From: Arthrobacter sp. ISL-65
GTDB lineage: Bacteria; Actinomycetota; Actinomycetes; Actinomycetales; Micrococcaceae
Assembly: GCF_018613795.1 (NCBI RefSeq)
Contig: NZ_JAGGPN010000008.1
Location: forward strand, 38,155-102,154
Reading direction: 5' to 3'
DNA length: 64,000 bases
The notes under the pieces were generated by a model. It saw only the letters and a program-made list of their open reading frames with translations. It did not search any database and was not told the DNA's origin. Each line of letters starts with the position of its first letter. Positions within the stretch are counted from its first letter, which is position 1. A program made the translations under genes and the position numbers. Positions 42,580 to 51,648 of the stretch are shown here, piece by piece.

Positions 42580-43496
42580 TGAAATACCACGCTTTCGAGG
42601 GAGGCCTGGCCGCGCGCCCAGTCGGCTGCGGCCATCATTTTCTTGCCGGCAGGCTGCACCTTGGTGAGTTCGACAGCATGCGAACCCGTGCCCACCAACA
42701 CGCTCTTGCCGGCCAAAGACAGTTGTCCCGGCTGAACATCCGTGACGTCGGGACGCAGCCGTACCGGCTCAAGCTTCAGCCGCTGGCCATCAAGGGTGGT
42801 CCAGGCTCCCGGTTCGGGCGTCACGCCGCGCGCGCGGCGGCCCACGGACAGGGCCGGCTCCGACCACTCAATGCGGCCGTCGTCGAGAGTGAGCTTGGGC
42901 GCGAGGGTCACTTCGCCCTGCTGGGGACGGGGCGACGCCGCACCGGACCCGACGGCGGACAGCGTCTGGGCGAGCAGCACGGCGCCACTGTGGGACAGCC
43001 GTTCAAGCAACGCCCCGGAGGTGTCCTCCGGGCCGACCGCTTCGGTCAGCGTGCCAATGACAGGGCCCGTGTCGAGCCCCTCCTCGAGCTGGAAAGTCAC
43101 GGCGCCCGTGATGTCATCGCCCGCGATGACGGCCCGCTGCACGGGAGCCGCACCGCGCCAGGCCGGCAGCAGTGAGAAGTGCAGGTTGATCCAGCCATGC
43201 TGCGGAATGTCCAGGGCCGCCCGGGGCACAAGCCCGCCGTAGGCGACGATCGCCGCTACGTCGGGACGGGCTTCGGCGATCCGTTCGGTGACGGCAGCGT
43301 CCACCCGGGATGCGTGAATGACGTCGATGCCGAGCTCGGCGGCCCGGGCAGCAACGGGCGACGGCGTGAGTACACGCTTGCGCCCCACCGGCGCGTCCGG
43401 CCGGGTCAGCACCGCGACGATCTCGAAGCCGGCGGCCACCAGCGCATCCAGCGAGGGGACAGCGACGGACGGTGTTCCGGCGAAGAGGACCCTCAT
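42576..43496 (-). CDS. fmt: Methionyl-tRNA formyltransferase
   Basis: 306 residues. Formylates initiator Met-tRNA with 10-formyl-THF. N-terminal MRVLFAGTPSVAVPSLDAL, the catalytic region with INLHFSLLPAWRGAAPVQRA, and a C-terminal OB-like domain. Overlaps both def upstream and rsmB downstream by ATGA, giving one coupled def-fmt-rsmB unit. Confidence 0.96.
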   Translation of the reverse strand: MRVLFAGTPSVAVPSLDALVAAGFEIVAVLTRPDAPVGRKRVLTPSPVAARAAELGIDVIHASRVDAAVTERIAEARPDVAAIVAYGGLVPRAALDIPQHGWINLHFSLLPAWRGAAPVQRAVIAGDDITGAVTFQLEEGLDTGPVIGTLTEAVGPEDTSGALLERLSHSGAVLLAQTLSAVGSGAASPRPQQGEVTLAPKLTLDDGRIEWSEPALSVGRRARGVTPEPGAWTTLDGQRLKLEPVRLRPDVTDVQPGQLSLAGKSVLVGTGSHAVELTKVQPAGKKMMAAADWARGQASLESVVFQ

Positions 43497-44095
43497 CCGG
43501 CAGCGCCGAAGCTGCCGGTTCCGGACGTTGCCGCGCCGAAGCTGCCGCCGCCGAAACTGGAGCCGACGGTCTTGGCGCGCTTGGCAGTGGTCTGTTCGGT
43601 GATGGAGTCGTAGTTGGCGTTGCGGATGGAGCGCAGTGCGGCCTTGCGGTCCTCACCTTCGAGCCGGTCAGTGAAAAGGATGCCGTCCAGGTGGTCGGTT
43701 TCGTGCTGGAAGCATCGGGCAAGCATTCCCTCCGCCTCCACCGAGACGGGGTTGCCGTTGATGTCGACGCCGGTCACGCGGGTGCTGCGGTAGCGGCGGA
43801 CCGGGAAGCCCAGGCCGGGGATGGAGAGGCACCCCTCTACCTCGTCCGCCTGATAATCCTCGCTGTTTTCCAGCACCGGGTTGATGACGTGGCCCTCAAC
43901 GCCGCCGATCCGGTAGGTGAAGACCCTGAGGCTGACTCCGATCTGTGGCGCGGCAAGGCCTGCACCCTCCACGTCCTCCATCGTTTCGGTCATGTCGGCA
44001 ACGAGCCTGGCCAGCTCCGGCCCGAAATCCGTGACAGGGTCGGCAACCGTGCGAAGCACGGGATCGCCGATGATACGGATATTCAGAATTGCCAT
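43493..44095 (-). CDS. def: Peptide deformylase with Gly/Ser-rich tail
   Basis: 200 residues. Removes formyl groups from nascent proteins. The three motifs are present: GAGLAAPQIG, EGCLSIPG and QHETDHLDG (metal Cys and two His). The C-terminal 30 residues (SSFGGGSFGAATSGTGSFGA) are a low-complexity extension. It overlaps fmt. Start ATG 44095, 57 bases after the nuclease-like gene upstream. Confidence 0.95.
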   Translation of the reverse strand: MAILNIRIIGDPVLRTVADPVTDFGPELARLVADMTETMEDVEGAGLAAPQIGVSLRVFTYRIGGVEGHVINPVLENSEDYQADEVEGCLSIPGLGFPVRRYRSTRVTGVDINGNPVSVEAEGMLARCFQHETDHLDGILFTDRLEGEDRKAALRSIRNANYDSITEQTTAKRAKTVGSSFGGGSFGAATSGTGSFGAAG

Positions 44096-44152
44096 GTGCA
44101 GTCATTTCCTCACGGTGAACGGGTAAACGGATCCAGTCCAGTTTAGTGGCTC

Positions 44153-44998
44153 TCAGGAGAACACCGGCGGTGCCAGCGGCAGCAGTGCCGGTCCGGCGCT
44201 GACGGTGTCCGCGGACATTTCCCACACCCGCCGCAGCGCACAAAACTTCCACCAGTGGTGCTTCAGGACTTCCGGATTTGCGCGGACGGGCCGCACCTCG
44301 GTTTCACCGATGGCGACGGCGAGCAGGACCGGGGTATCGCCGTGCTGCCACGGTTCCCACTCCCCTGCCACGGGATCCACCAGGCTTTCCTCCGCCTTCA
44401 TGCCGGCAACAAGCTGCATGACCACCTTGTCGTCCAAAGGCTTGACCTGCCCGTCACGCGTTGTGCCCTTGGTCTTGTAGTCGATGAGGCAGGTCCGTCC
44501 GTTGATCCTCGCGACGAGGTCCAGTGTTCCTGCATATCCCACCGACTTGTTCCACACGGTGATCTCCGGGGCGATTGGCTCCACCCGGAACAACTCCCAC
44601 CACTCATCGAAGCGGGCGGCAAAGGCCTCCTCGCCGTTGGAGGCCAGCGCTTCACGGGCTTCCTTCATCTGGTGCGGCCTGCCGAGGGCGCGCAGCGCCA
44701 CCTGCTCGCAGTAGTAGTGCACCCGGTCACCGCGCTGCGCGGCCTCGTCCCGGTAGGTCTCGGCCGCCTTGGCCGCACGGCTAACCGCCTGCCGCACCCT
44801 TGCGGGGCTGCCCAGGATCTCCGGCAGCGAGGGATCCTTGGCGAGGCTGCTGGCGCCCATGTAGCCGAACCAGCCGTCCAGTCCGTGGGGCTGCTGCCCA
44901 ATGACGGTGGTAATGGAGGGAACCGTGAACTGCTCCGTGGTGGAGCGGGCGTACATGCGGCCATATTCCGTGGCGTGGGCGAGGAGTGGAGCGGTCAT
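44153..44998 (-). CDS. PD-(D/E)XK nuclease-superfamily protein
   Basis: 281 residues. The core GYAGTLDLVARINGRTCLID followed by YKTKG gives the pattern GxxDxx...xIDYKT, typical of the RecB/Cas4-like PD-(D/E)XK fold. An upstream His and Glu (HYYCEQVAL, EITVWNKS) fit the helix and acidic position. No helicase or Cys cluster is present. It could be an active nuclease or a binding protein. It precedes def on the same strand with a 57-base gap. Function unknown. Confidence 0.75.
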   Translation of the reverse strand: MTAPLLAHATEYGRMYARSTTEQFTVPSITTVIGQQPHGLDGWFGYMGASSLAKDPSLPEILGSPARVRQAVSRAAKAAETYRDEAAQRGDRVHYYCEQVALRALGRPHQMKEAREALASNGEEAFAARFDEWWELFRVEPIAPEITVWNKSVGYAGTLDLVARINGRTCLIDYKTKGTTRDGQVKPLDDKVVMQLVAGMKAEESLVDPVAGEWEPWQHGDTPVLLAVAIGETEVRPVRANPEVLKHHWWKFCALRRVWEMSADTVSAGPALLPLAPPVFS

Positions 44999-45114
44999 GG
45001 TGAGACTCTTTCACGGGGGTCAGACAGAAATGCGAATACCGAAACGTTGACGCAGAAACAGAAAAGCCCGCCCCTCCCAGTTCTATCTCCTGGGCTGAAC
45101 GGACTTTCCATCGG

Positions 45115-45186
45115 TGGGCGATACTGGGTTCGAACCAGTGACCTCTTCGGTGTGAACGAAGCGCGCTACCACTGCGCCAATCGCCC
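45115..45186 (-). tRNA. tRNA-Val (anticodon CAC)
   Basis: 72 nt. Acceptor GGGCGAT/ATCGCCC, anticodon stem CTTCG/CGAAG with loop TTCACAC, T-arm CACTGGTTCGAACCCAGT. It lies opposite in strand to the other tRNAs nearby and has nearly the same body as the two tRNA-Val(GAC) genes. Confidence 0.96.
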
Positions 45187-45490
45187 CGATGCATTTGAAT
45201 GCTAGCGGACGATCGCGGGTTAAAGGAAATCGGCGTGCTGACCCACGGAAAAGGTCAGTGGAGCAAGGTGTCCAGGGAGCGCCCCAGGCCAGGGACGATG
45301 ACGAAGCCACCGCCCCAGGCATCAGAACTACACAAGTAATTTAAGAATTTCCCTAGAATTCAAGGAAGTAGGGCTTCCGCGGCCATGCCGCCAGTCCTCG
45401 ATTTGGAGTTTCCCGGAACCTCCTATAGAGTTCTTACTCGTTGGAACGCGACGAACTGCCGAATACGGCAAGCAATCACGGCTCCGAAAT
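45187..45490. other. No gene seen; tRNA promoter region
   Basis: About 300 bases between divergent tRNA-Val(CAC) and tRNA-Gly. Contains AT-rich patches (around 45330-45360) but no convincing ORF. Presumably holds both tRNA promoters. Confidence 0.4.
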
Positions 45491-45563
<73 letters not shown>

Positions 45564-45610
45564 CGCAGGACACTGTCACGGCACTGATTCTCCGGAATCG
45601 ACGCCTACAC

Positions 45611-45681
45611 GGTGGGTTGGCCGAGAGGCGAGGCAGCGGCCTGCAAAGCCGTATACACGGGTTCGAATCCCGTACCCACCT
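45611..45681 (+). tRNA. tRNA-Cys (anticodon GCA)
   Basis: 71 nt. Acceptor GGTGGGT/ACCCACC, anticodon stem-loop GGCCTGCAAAGCC (GCA), T-arm CGGGTTCGAATCCCG. Present once, between the first Gly and Val copies. Confidence 0.95.
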
Positions 45682-45719
45682 CGGTGAAAACCATGGTTTC
45701 CGGTTGTACCGGATGCAAT

Positions 45720-45791
45720 GGGCGATTGGCGCAGCGGTAGCGCGCTTCCCTGACACGGAAGAGGTCACTGGTTCGATCCCAGTATCGCCCA
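45720..45791 (+). tRNA. tRNA-Val (anticodon GAC), copy 1
   Basis: 72 nt. GGGCGATTGGCGCAGCGG start, anticodon stem-loop CTTCCCTGACACGGAAG, T-arm CACTGGTTCGATCCCAGT. Identical to copy 2 at 45980. Confidence 0.96.
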
Positions 45792-45850
45792 CCAGAGCAA
45801 GGAAACTTGCTTGTAGTTGAACGCTCGGCCACACGGCTGGACTTCAAAAT

Positions 45851-45923
<73 letters not shown>

Positions 45924-45979
45924 CTCTTTTGATTCTTAGGATCTGAACCCTGGAATACCACCGGTTTTCCGGATGCAAT

Positions 45980-46051
45980 GGGCGATTGGCGCAGCGGTAG
46001 CGCGCTTCCCTGACACGGAAGAGGTCACTGGTTCGATCCCAGTATCGCCCA
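45980..46051 (+). tRNA. tRNA-Val (anticodon GAC), copy 2
   Basis: 72 nt, identical to the copy at 45720. The upstream CCGGATGCAAT also matches copy 1, so the duplication includes flanking DNA. Followed by a terminator. Confidence 0.96.
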
Positions 46052-46059
46052 CAAAACAG

Positions 46060-46084
46060 AGCAGCTCTCCGGAGCTGCTTTTTT
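46060..46084 (+). terminator. Terminator of the tRNA cluster
   Basis: Stem AGCAGCTC/GAGCTGCT with loop TCCG, followed by TTTTTT. Ends the Gly-Cys-Val-Gly-Val transcript. Confidence 0.85.
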
Positions 46085-46100
46085 CTTGTCCTCACAGTGT

Positions 46101-46117
46101 TTGACAAATTTTGTCAA
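46101..46117. promoter_or_regulatory. 17-bp palindrome upstream of the antitoxin-like gene
   Basis: TTGACAAA-T-TTTGTCAA, perfect 8-base arms, just upstream of the likely promoter at 46125-46153. Candidate operator; no regulator gene is adjacent other than the small protein itself. Confidence 0.5.
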
Positions 46118-46124
46118 GAACTCC

Positions 46125-46153
46125 TTGGCACGCACGGCCTTCGCGGCTAGGAT
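46125..46153 (+). promoter_or_regulatory. Likely sigma-A-type promoter
   Basis: TTGGCA (46125-46130), 17-base spacer, TAGGAT (46148-46153), about 46 bases before the GTG of the small gene. Good match to a vegetative promoter. Confidence 0.5.
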
Positions 46154-46199
46154 CGAATGCGGAGGAGCGAACTGGCTCCGCGATTGAAGGGAGGTGCTC

Positions 46200-46436
46200 G
46201 TGGGTTTACTTGACGATCTAAAGGGCAAAGCTCAGGGTCTGATCCGCGGCAACGAGCAGGCCATCAAGGACGGCATCACCAAAGCAGGTGATTTTGTCGA
46301 CACCAAGACGGGTGGCAAATACACCAGCAAGGTGGATAAGGTCCAGACTGGCGCTTCCACTCTCGTTGACAAAGCCAATGAGAGGCCAACCCAGGGACCG
46401 GCGGACAACGTGCCGCCGGCTGAGAAGGCTCCGTAG
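46200..46436 (+). CDS. MT0933/Rv0909-like antitoxin-family small protein
   Basis: 78 residues from GTG 46200 (GGGAGGTG upstream). The start VGLLDDLKGKAQGLI, followed by an amphipathic helix, DFVDTKTGGKYTSKVDK and a Pro-rich end, is the pattern of the MT0933-like antitoxin family (Rv0909). In mycobacteria the toxin Rv0910 lies next door; here there is no partner: the next gene is ZapE on the opposite strand. The small protein may have a regulatory or stress role instead. Single-gene transcript with its own promoter and terminator. Confidence 0.75.
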   Translation: MGLLDDLKGKAQGLIRGNEQAIKDGITKAGDFVDTKTGGKYTSKVDKVQTGASTLVDKANERPTQGPADNVPPAEKAP

Positions 46437-46467
46437 CCAGGACTTACCGGGCTTCGCCCCTAAACGT

Positions 46468-46512
46468 CAAAAAGGGTGCCGGTCCCGCCGAGAGGCGGCG
46501 CCGGCACCTTTC
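46468..46512. terminator. Bidirectional terminator
   Basis: GGTGCCGG/CCGGCACC stem with an inner GCCGAGAGGCGGC part, flanked by AAAAA on the left and TTT on the right. Serves the small gene (plus) and zapE (minus). Confidence 0.7.
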
Positions 46513-46554
46513 GCGTTCCCGAAAGAAGACTTGCCTGTTTACAGAAGCCCTTTT

Positions 46555-47595
46555 CTAGGAGGGCTCGTGGTTCTGGCCTTCTCGGGCCAGCGCTGTAAGC
46601 CGGGAGACCGCCCTGAAGTACTTCTTCATGTAGCCACCGTTCATCATTTCCTCGGTGAACAGTTTGTCGAACGGCACGCCGCTGGCAAGGATGGGAACGT
46701 CCTTGTCGTACAGGCGGTCGGCCAGCACCACAAACCTCAGCGCCACCGCCTGCTCGGTGATGGTTTCCACGTCCCGCCAGACAACGCCGTCCACACCGTC
46801 AAGCAGCTTGCGGTAGCGGCTCGGATGGACACCCGCGAGGTGGGAGATGAGGGTGCCGAAGTCATCCTCGGCAACAGTCTTGCCGTCGAACTCCGCCTTC
46901 ATGTGGGCGTGGAGTTCGCTGTTTCGCAGCGGTGCCGGCGCAGCCGGGAGGCCGCGGTGGCGGAAGTCCTCGCCGTCAACCCTGATGACGTCAAACTGGT
47001 CCGCCAGGACCTGGATCTCACGCTGGAAATCCACGGCGGCAAAGCGGCCGTCGCCCAGCGAGCCGGGCAGGGTATTGGAGGTGGCCGCGAGCTTCACGCC
47101 GGCGTCGGCCAGTTCCCGCATGAGGCGGGACATCAGGACCGTGTCGCCCGGATCGTCAAGTTCAAACTCGTCAATGCAGACAAGCTTGTAGGAGCTCAGT
47201 GCGTCGACGGTCTTCCGGAAGGACAGGGCACCCACCAGGTTGGTGTATTCCACAAAGGTGCCAAAGGCCTTGGGGCCGGGGGCAGCGTGCCAGAGCGATG
47301 CCAGCAGGTGGGTTTTCCCCACGCCGAATCCGCCGTCGAGGTAAATGCCGGCGCGGGTGGTGGCGTCCTTCTTGCCAAAGAGCTTTTTGAACAATCCCCC
47401 GCCGTCTCCCGCGCCGATTCCGCCGGCGAAAGCCTGCAGTGCGTGCACCGCCGCCGCCTGGCTTGGCTGCTTCGGGTCGGGCCGGTAGCTTGCAAAGGAC
47501 ACCTGCCCGAACCTGGGCGACGGGTAGAAACCTTTGAGGAGCTCATCCACCGACACCGCCGGCGTCCGGGTGGCGAGCTTTTCGATCTGTACCAA
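46555..47595 (-). CDS. zapE: AFG1/ZapE-family ATPase
   Basis: 346 residues from a TTG at 47595, the point where the conserved family sequence begins (LVQIEKLATRTPAVSVDELL); the frame is open further to 47727 but without support. Walker A GGFGVGKTHLL, Walker B KLVCIDEFELDDPGD, and the sensor ATSNTLP are present. In proteobacteria ZapE acts at the division ring; in actinobacteria its role is unclear. A gap of about 220 bases separates it from the divergent sulfurtransferase gene. Confidence 0.9.
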   Translation of the reverse strand: MVQIEKLATRTPAVSVDELLKGFYPSPRFGQVSFASYRPDPKQPSQAAAVHALQAFAGGIGAGDGGGLFKKLFGKKDATTRAGIYLDGGFGVGKTHLLASLWHAAPGPKAFGTFVEYTNLVGALSFRKTVDALSSYKLVCIDEFELDDPGDTVLMSRLMRELADAGVKLAATSNTLPGSLGDGRFAAVDFQREIQVLADQFDVIRVDGEDFRHRGLPAAPAPLRNSELHAHMKAEFDGKTVAEDDFGTLISHLAGVHPSRYRKLLDGVDGVVWRDVETITEQAVALRFVVLADRLYDKDVPILASGVPFDKLFTEEMMNGGYMKKYFRAVSRLTALAREGQNHEPS

Positions 47596-47813
47596 GGTGG
47601 TCCATTCTGCTGGTGATTTGTCCCCAGCAAGAATACCGGCATTGGCCGCCCGCCCCGCGGGCAACGCCTTACTCCCGGCGAGGCCGTGAGCAAGCACACA
47701 TTTCGTCCTGTTAACACACAGGAGCATTCGTACCGGCCCGTGGCTAGTGTTGGAGCAGTGACCCGCCGTCCCCCGGCGGTCTGACCTGACCGTTTCAGTG
47801 AAAGGCCATACGC

Positions 47814-48737
47814 ATGTCCTACCCCGTTGAACAGAACGAGAAGTTCGCCGCCTACGCGCACCCTGAGCGGCTTGTTTCCACCGAATGGCTGGCTGCGGCC
47901 ATCGATGCCGGCGCCCTTAACGACGGCAAACTCGTCGTGGTGGAGTCCGATGAAGACGTCCTCCTCTACGAAACCGGCCACATTCCCGGCGCGGTCAAGA
48001 TCGACTGGCACACCGACCTAAACGACGAAGTGACCCGCGACTACGTTCAGGGCCAGGAGTTTGCCGCTCTGGCCGCCGCGAAGGGCATTACCCGCGACAC
48101 AACGGTGGTCATCTACGGCGACAAGTCCAACTGGTGGGCCGCCTACGCTCTCTGGGTCTTCAGCCTGTTCGGCCACGAGGACGTCCGCCTGCTCGACGGC
48201 GGCCGCGACAAGTGGATCGCGGAAGGCCGTGCCCTGACCACCGATATCCCGTCGCCGGAGGTGGCCGACTACCCCGTGGTGGAGCGCAACGACACCCCGA
48301 TCCGCGCCTTCAAGGAAGACGTCCTGGCCCACCTGGGCAAGCCGCTGATCGACGTCCGCTCCCCCGAGGAGTACACCGGCCAGCGCACCCACATGCCGGC
48401 CTACCCCGAGGAAGGTGCGCTGCGCGGCGGCCACATTCCCACCGCGGCCTCAATCCCGTGGGCGCGGGCAGCAGCAGAGGACGGCACCTACCGCAGCCGC
48501 GCCGAGCTTGAGGCGTTGTACCTCGGCGAAGCCGGTCTGGCCGAGGGCGACGACGTCGTGGCCTACTGCCGCATCGGCGAACGTTCCAGCCACACCTGGT
48601 TCGCGCTGAAGTTCCTCCTGGGCTTCGAAACCGTCCGCAACTACGACGGCTCCTGGACGGAATGGGGCAACGCCGTGCGCGTGCCGATTGCCAAGGGCGC
48701 GGAACGCGGCTCGGTACCGGCAGTTGCCGCTAGGTAA
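47814..48737 (+). CDS. Thiosulfate sulfurtransferase (rhodanese), two-domain
   Basis: 307 residues. Transfers sulfane sulfur from thiosulfate to acceptors. N-terminal non-catalytic rhodanese domain ([27 protein letters not shown]) and C-terminal active domain with the catalytic loop [10 protein letters not shown]. Matches the SseA/CysA group of actinobacteria. Followed after 51 bases by a SufE-like gene, a combination common in the group. Confidence 0.94.
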   Translation: MSYPVEQNEKFAAYAHPERLVSTEWLAAAIDAGALNDGKLVVVESDEDVLLYETGHIPGAVKIDWHTDLNDEVTRDYVQGQEFAALAAAKGITRDTTVVIYGDKSNWWAAYALWVFSLFGHEDVRLLDGGRDKWIAEGRALTTDIPSPEVADYPVVERNDTPIRAFKEDVLAHLGKPLIDVRSPEEYTGQRTHMPAYPEEGALRGGHIPTAASIPWARAAAEDGTYRSRAELEALYLGEAGLAEGDDVVAYCRIGERSSHTWFALKFLLGFETVRNYDGSWTEWGNAVRVPIAKGAERGSVPAVAAR

Positions 48738-48788
48738 ATCATCCGTAAAAAAGCGGCGGACGGGGACAACCTGCGTAAGCTGGAAGTG

Positions 48789-49247
48789 ATGAGTACTCAA
48801 GCACTTCCCACCGCCCTGGCGGAGATTGTCGACGACTTCCAAGCACTGAGCGAGCCCGAACGGCTGCAGCTCCTGCTGGAGTTCTCCCGCGGCCTGCCGG
48901 AGCTTCCGGCGCGCCTGAACGACCACCCTGAGCTGCTCGAGCAGGTGGTGGAATGCCAGTCGCCTCTTTTCCTTACCATTGAGACGGAAAAGAACGACGG
49001 CGGGTCCCCCGCCTTCCGGCTGTTCTTCAAGGCGCCGCCGGAGGCCCCCACCACCCGTGGTTTCGCCGGAGTGCTCCACGAAGGACTGGACGGCCTCACC
49101 GCCGAGGAGATCCTGGCTGTTCCCGACGACATGCCGGAACTGCTCGGCCTGACCCGCGCCATCACGCCGCTGCGCATGCGCGGCATGACCGCGATGCTCG
49201 GGCGCATCAAGCGCAAGGTAGCCGCCGCGGCCCGGCTCCACGCCTAG
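48789..49247 (+). CDS. SufE-family cysteine desulfuration protein
   Basis: 152 residues from ATG 48789. SufE proteins accept persulfide sulfur for Fe-S assembly. The conserved Cys lies in [13 protein letters not shown], matching the GCQS motif of E. coli SufE. A helical fold with [14 protein letters not shown] region follows ([17 protein letters not shown]). Coupled with the sulfurtransferase gene upstream. No sufBCD here. Confidence 0.9.
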   Translation: MSTQALPTALAEIVDDFQALSEPERLQLLLEFSRGLPELPARLNDHPELLEQVVECQSPLFLTIETEKNDGGSPAFRLFFKAPPEAPTTRGFAGVLHEGLDGLTAEEILAVPDDMPELLGLTRAITPLRMRGMTAMLGRIKRKVAAAARLHA

Positions 49248-49261
49248 GAACCGGACCCCGG

Positions 49262-49765
49262 GTGGCGCGCAAGAACACGTCGCAGGGAACGCCTGCCACA
49301 GCCGTACTGGCTGCGGCAGGCGTTTCCTTTAACCTGCACCCATACAGCCACGATCCGGCCGCGGCCAGTTACGGCATGGAGGCAGCCGAGGTCCTGGGGA
49401 TCGATCCGGCAAGGGTCTTCAAGACGCTCATGGTGGAGGTCGACGGCAAACTGGCGGTCGGCGTCGTGCCTGTCAGCGGAAGCCTGGACCTCAAAGCGAT
49501 AGCTGCGGCGCTGGGCAGCAAGAAGGCCGCCATGGCGGACCCGGCCGCGGCTGAACGGCGCACCGGCTACGTCCTGGGCGGAATTTCGCCCCTGGGACAG
49601 CGGCAGCCCTCCCCCACGGTCATCGACGAAACCGCCCTCACCCTGGACACCATCCTGGTGTCCGGCGGCCGACGCGGCCTGGACATCGAACTGGATCCCC
49701 GCGACCTAGTGCGCCTCACCAAGGCCGTCACGGCCGCGATCGGAACAGGCTCTCAGGCAGGCTGA
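49262..49765 (+). CDS. ybaK: Cys-tRNA(Pro) deacylase, YbaK/EbsC type
   Basis: 167 residues from GTG 49262, 14 bases after the SufE-like stop. Trans-editing factor that hydrolyses mischarged Cys-tRNA(Pro). Seen: [20 protein letters not shown], the catalytic Lys region KKAAMADPA, and [13 protein letters not shown]. Its 3' end overlaps the convergent hydrolase gene by 13 bases. Confidence 0.93.
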   Translation: MARKNTSQGTPATAVLAAAGVSFNLHPYSHDPAAASYGMEAAEVLGIDPARVFKTLMVEVDGKLAVGVVPVSGSLDLKAIAAALGSKKAAMADPAAAERRTGYVLGGISPLGQRQPSPTVIDETALTLDTILVSGGRRGLDIELDPRDLVRLTKAVTAAIGTGSQAG

Positions 49766-51033
49766 ACCGGTTCCGGCTGGCCGGGATTGCGGCGCGGTGC
49801 CAACTGCTGCTGCAGCCACGCCCGGACCAGCCCTTCCCAGCGGACCGGATCGGCATTCCACTCCTTGGCATGCCGCGCCCCCTCGAACGGCTCGAACGTG
49901 ACCATTTCCGGGTTCTTTTCGGCGAGCAGGGCCGAGGGCTGGTAGGGAACGTATTCGTCGTCCACGCTGTGGATGATGAGCGTCGGCGTCCTGAGTTCAA
50001 CGGCACGCGACACCCAATCCATGGATTTCAGGTCCACGGGTGCAGCGAGCCCGGTGAGCCTGCGGCCCACCTTGTGCCCCATCATCAGCTGGCCGTACCG
50101 GCCAACGGCCGACGGGATCCGGTTAAGCTCCGCGTGGTGGGCCAGCACGTTGACCCAGTCGATGACCGGCGCGTCCAAGACCATGGCCCGGATGACATGC
50201 CGGTGCTCCGAGAGGTCCGCCGTCTGCAGGCAGATGGCCCCTCCCATGGACCAGCCGAAAAGCACGACTTCCCGGGCACCGCGGGCGAGGGCAAAGGCGA
50301 TGGCAGCGTCGATGTCCCGCCACTCCGTGGAACCCAGCCCGTACCTGCCGTCGAATGCTGCCGGTGCCAGGCCGTCGTTCCGATAGGAAACCAGGAGATT
50401 GGGCAGTCCGAGTCCGTGGGCCACCCGCGCTCCACGGAGGCACTCCTGCCGGGTTGCCCCGCGCCCGTGGACCATGATGGCCCAGGTTTCGGCGCCGGCA
50501 TCACCAGGGATCAGCCAGCCAGGGGCATTTCCGCCCTCAACGTCAATGCCGACGTCTTCGGCCGCCAGGCCCACGTCCGAGGGGTGCTGGTACGTGGCGC
50601 CTCCCCACCAGGCGCGCCCTGCGGTTGCCAGGTTGCCGCTGTAGACAGCCTCCACCTCACGCAGCACGGTGCGCTCGGCCGGGGAATAGGACAGGATCCT
50701 GCCAATCCGGGCATGCCCGGCACCGGCGTCGAAGAAGAGGCTGTACGTTCCATCGTGTGTTGTCTCCGGCGTGGCCGCGAGGATGACCTGCAGTTCCCTG
50801 CCCTCCCGGATGACCGCCAGGACTTCCTGGTCCGCCGCCCGCACGCGGGCTGGGGTGAGGACGCGGCGGGCAAAGTAGAGCGCGAGGGCTGATGATCCGG
50901 CACCGAGCAGGGCAGCGGCCGTACCGCCGGCAATGATTCCCCCGAGGGTCCACTTCGCCTTCAGGGGCATCGCATTGCCCTGGGTAGTGGACGGGGGTGT
51001 CAAAGCAGCCTGCGCGGAATCCATGCCACCCAT
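49753..51033 (-). CDS. Membrane-anchored alpha/beta hydrolase
   Basis: 426 residues from ATG 51033 (an ATG at 51024 is also possible). One N-terminal membrane segment (GGIIAGGTAAALLGAG, about residues 30-50) precedes an accessory region and a hydrolase domain with nucleophile Ser in LFGWSMGGAICLQ, Asp in IHSVDDEYVP and His in EGARHAKEW. The active site probably faces outward. Similar to the YfhR/Bem46-like hydrolases. Substrate unknown. Confidence 0.85.
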   Translation of the reverse strand: MGGMDSAQAALTPPSTTQGNAMPLKAKWTLGGIIAGGTAAALLGAGSSALALYFARRVLTPARVRAADQEVLAVIREGRELQVILAATPETTHDGTYSLFFDAGAGHARIGRILSYSPAERTVLREVEAVYSGNLATAGRAWWGGATYQHPSDVGLAAEDVGIDVEGGNAPGWLIPGDAGAETWAIMVHGRGATRQECLRGARVAHGLGLPNLLVSYRNDGLAPAAFDGRYGLGSTEWRDIDAAIAFALARGAREVVLFGWSMGGAICLQTADLSEHRHVIRAMVLDAPVIDWVNVLAHHAELNRIPSAVGRYGQLMMGHKVGRRLTGLAAPVDLKSMDWVSRAVELRTPTLIIHSVDDEYVPYQPSALLAEKNPEMVTFEPFEGARHAKEWNADPVRWEGLVRAWLQQQLAPRRNPGQPEPVQPA

Positions 51034-51142
51034 CTTGACGGATCCGGCCCCTTCCGGCACATTTACGGCCGAATGCAAGGGGGGCCAAATGCATGCGTGC
51101 CAAATACATGCGGGCACTGGCGGGCGGGACTAGGCTGATGCC

Positions 51143-51634
51143 ATGAGCGATCCAATCGTCATTCTGACTGAAGAGCCGCTGGGTGCGGACGACCGCGTGA
51201 ACATCGAACGCCTGGTGGACGGAGGTGACGCGCCCCTGGTTGTGCTGGTGCCGGCCAATACGGAACGGCATCTGCTGGTGGACTTCCTCGAGAACCTTTC
51301 GATGCTGGACATTGCCAAGGCTTTCCGCGAGCTGACGGCCCATTCCCCGGACCCCACGGAGGAACGGGCAGCGGCAGACGCCACGCTGGCCACCTCGGTC
51401 AGCGCACTGGAAGGCATCGGCGGCGGTGTTGCAGGCGAGGTGGTGGCCGGCGGCGCCGTCAACGGTCTCGTGGCCAAAGTCAAGGAGCTTGGCGCCGCCC
51501 AGGCCGTCGTGATCACCAGGCCGCATGCCGTTTCGGACACCTTTCATACCGACTGGGCCAACCGGGCGCAGGACAAGCTGGGCCTCCCGGTGCTGCATCT
51601 ATATGCGGGCTCGGGATTTATCGGGGACTCCTGA
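51143..51634 (+). CDS. Hypothetical protein, Rossmann-like
   Basis: 163 residues starting MSDPIVILTEEPLGADD. Alternating strands and helices (APLVVLVPANTE, AAQAVVITRPHAV, LPVLHLYAGSGFI) suggest a nucleotide-binding-like alpha/beta fold related to universal stress proteins, but no ATP motif is visible. Divergent from the hydrolase; 14 bases before msrB. Function unknown. Confidence 0.8.
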   Translation: MSDPIVILTEEPLGADDRVNIERLVDGGDAPLVVLVPANTERHLLVDFLENLSMLDIAKAFRELTAHSPDPTEERAAADATLATSVSALEGIGGGVAGEVVAGGAVNGLVAKVKELGAAQAVVITRPHAVSDTFHTDWANRAQDKLGLPVLHLYAGSGFIGDS

Positions 51635-51648
51635 GCGTTGGTCCGGTT

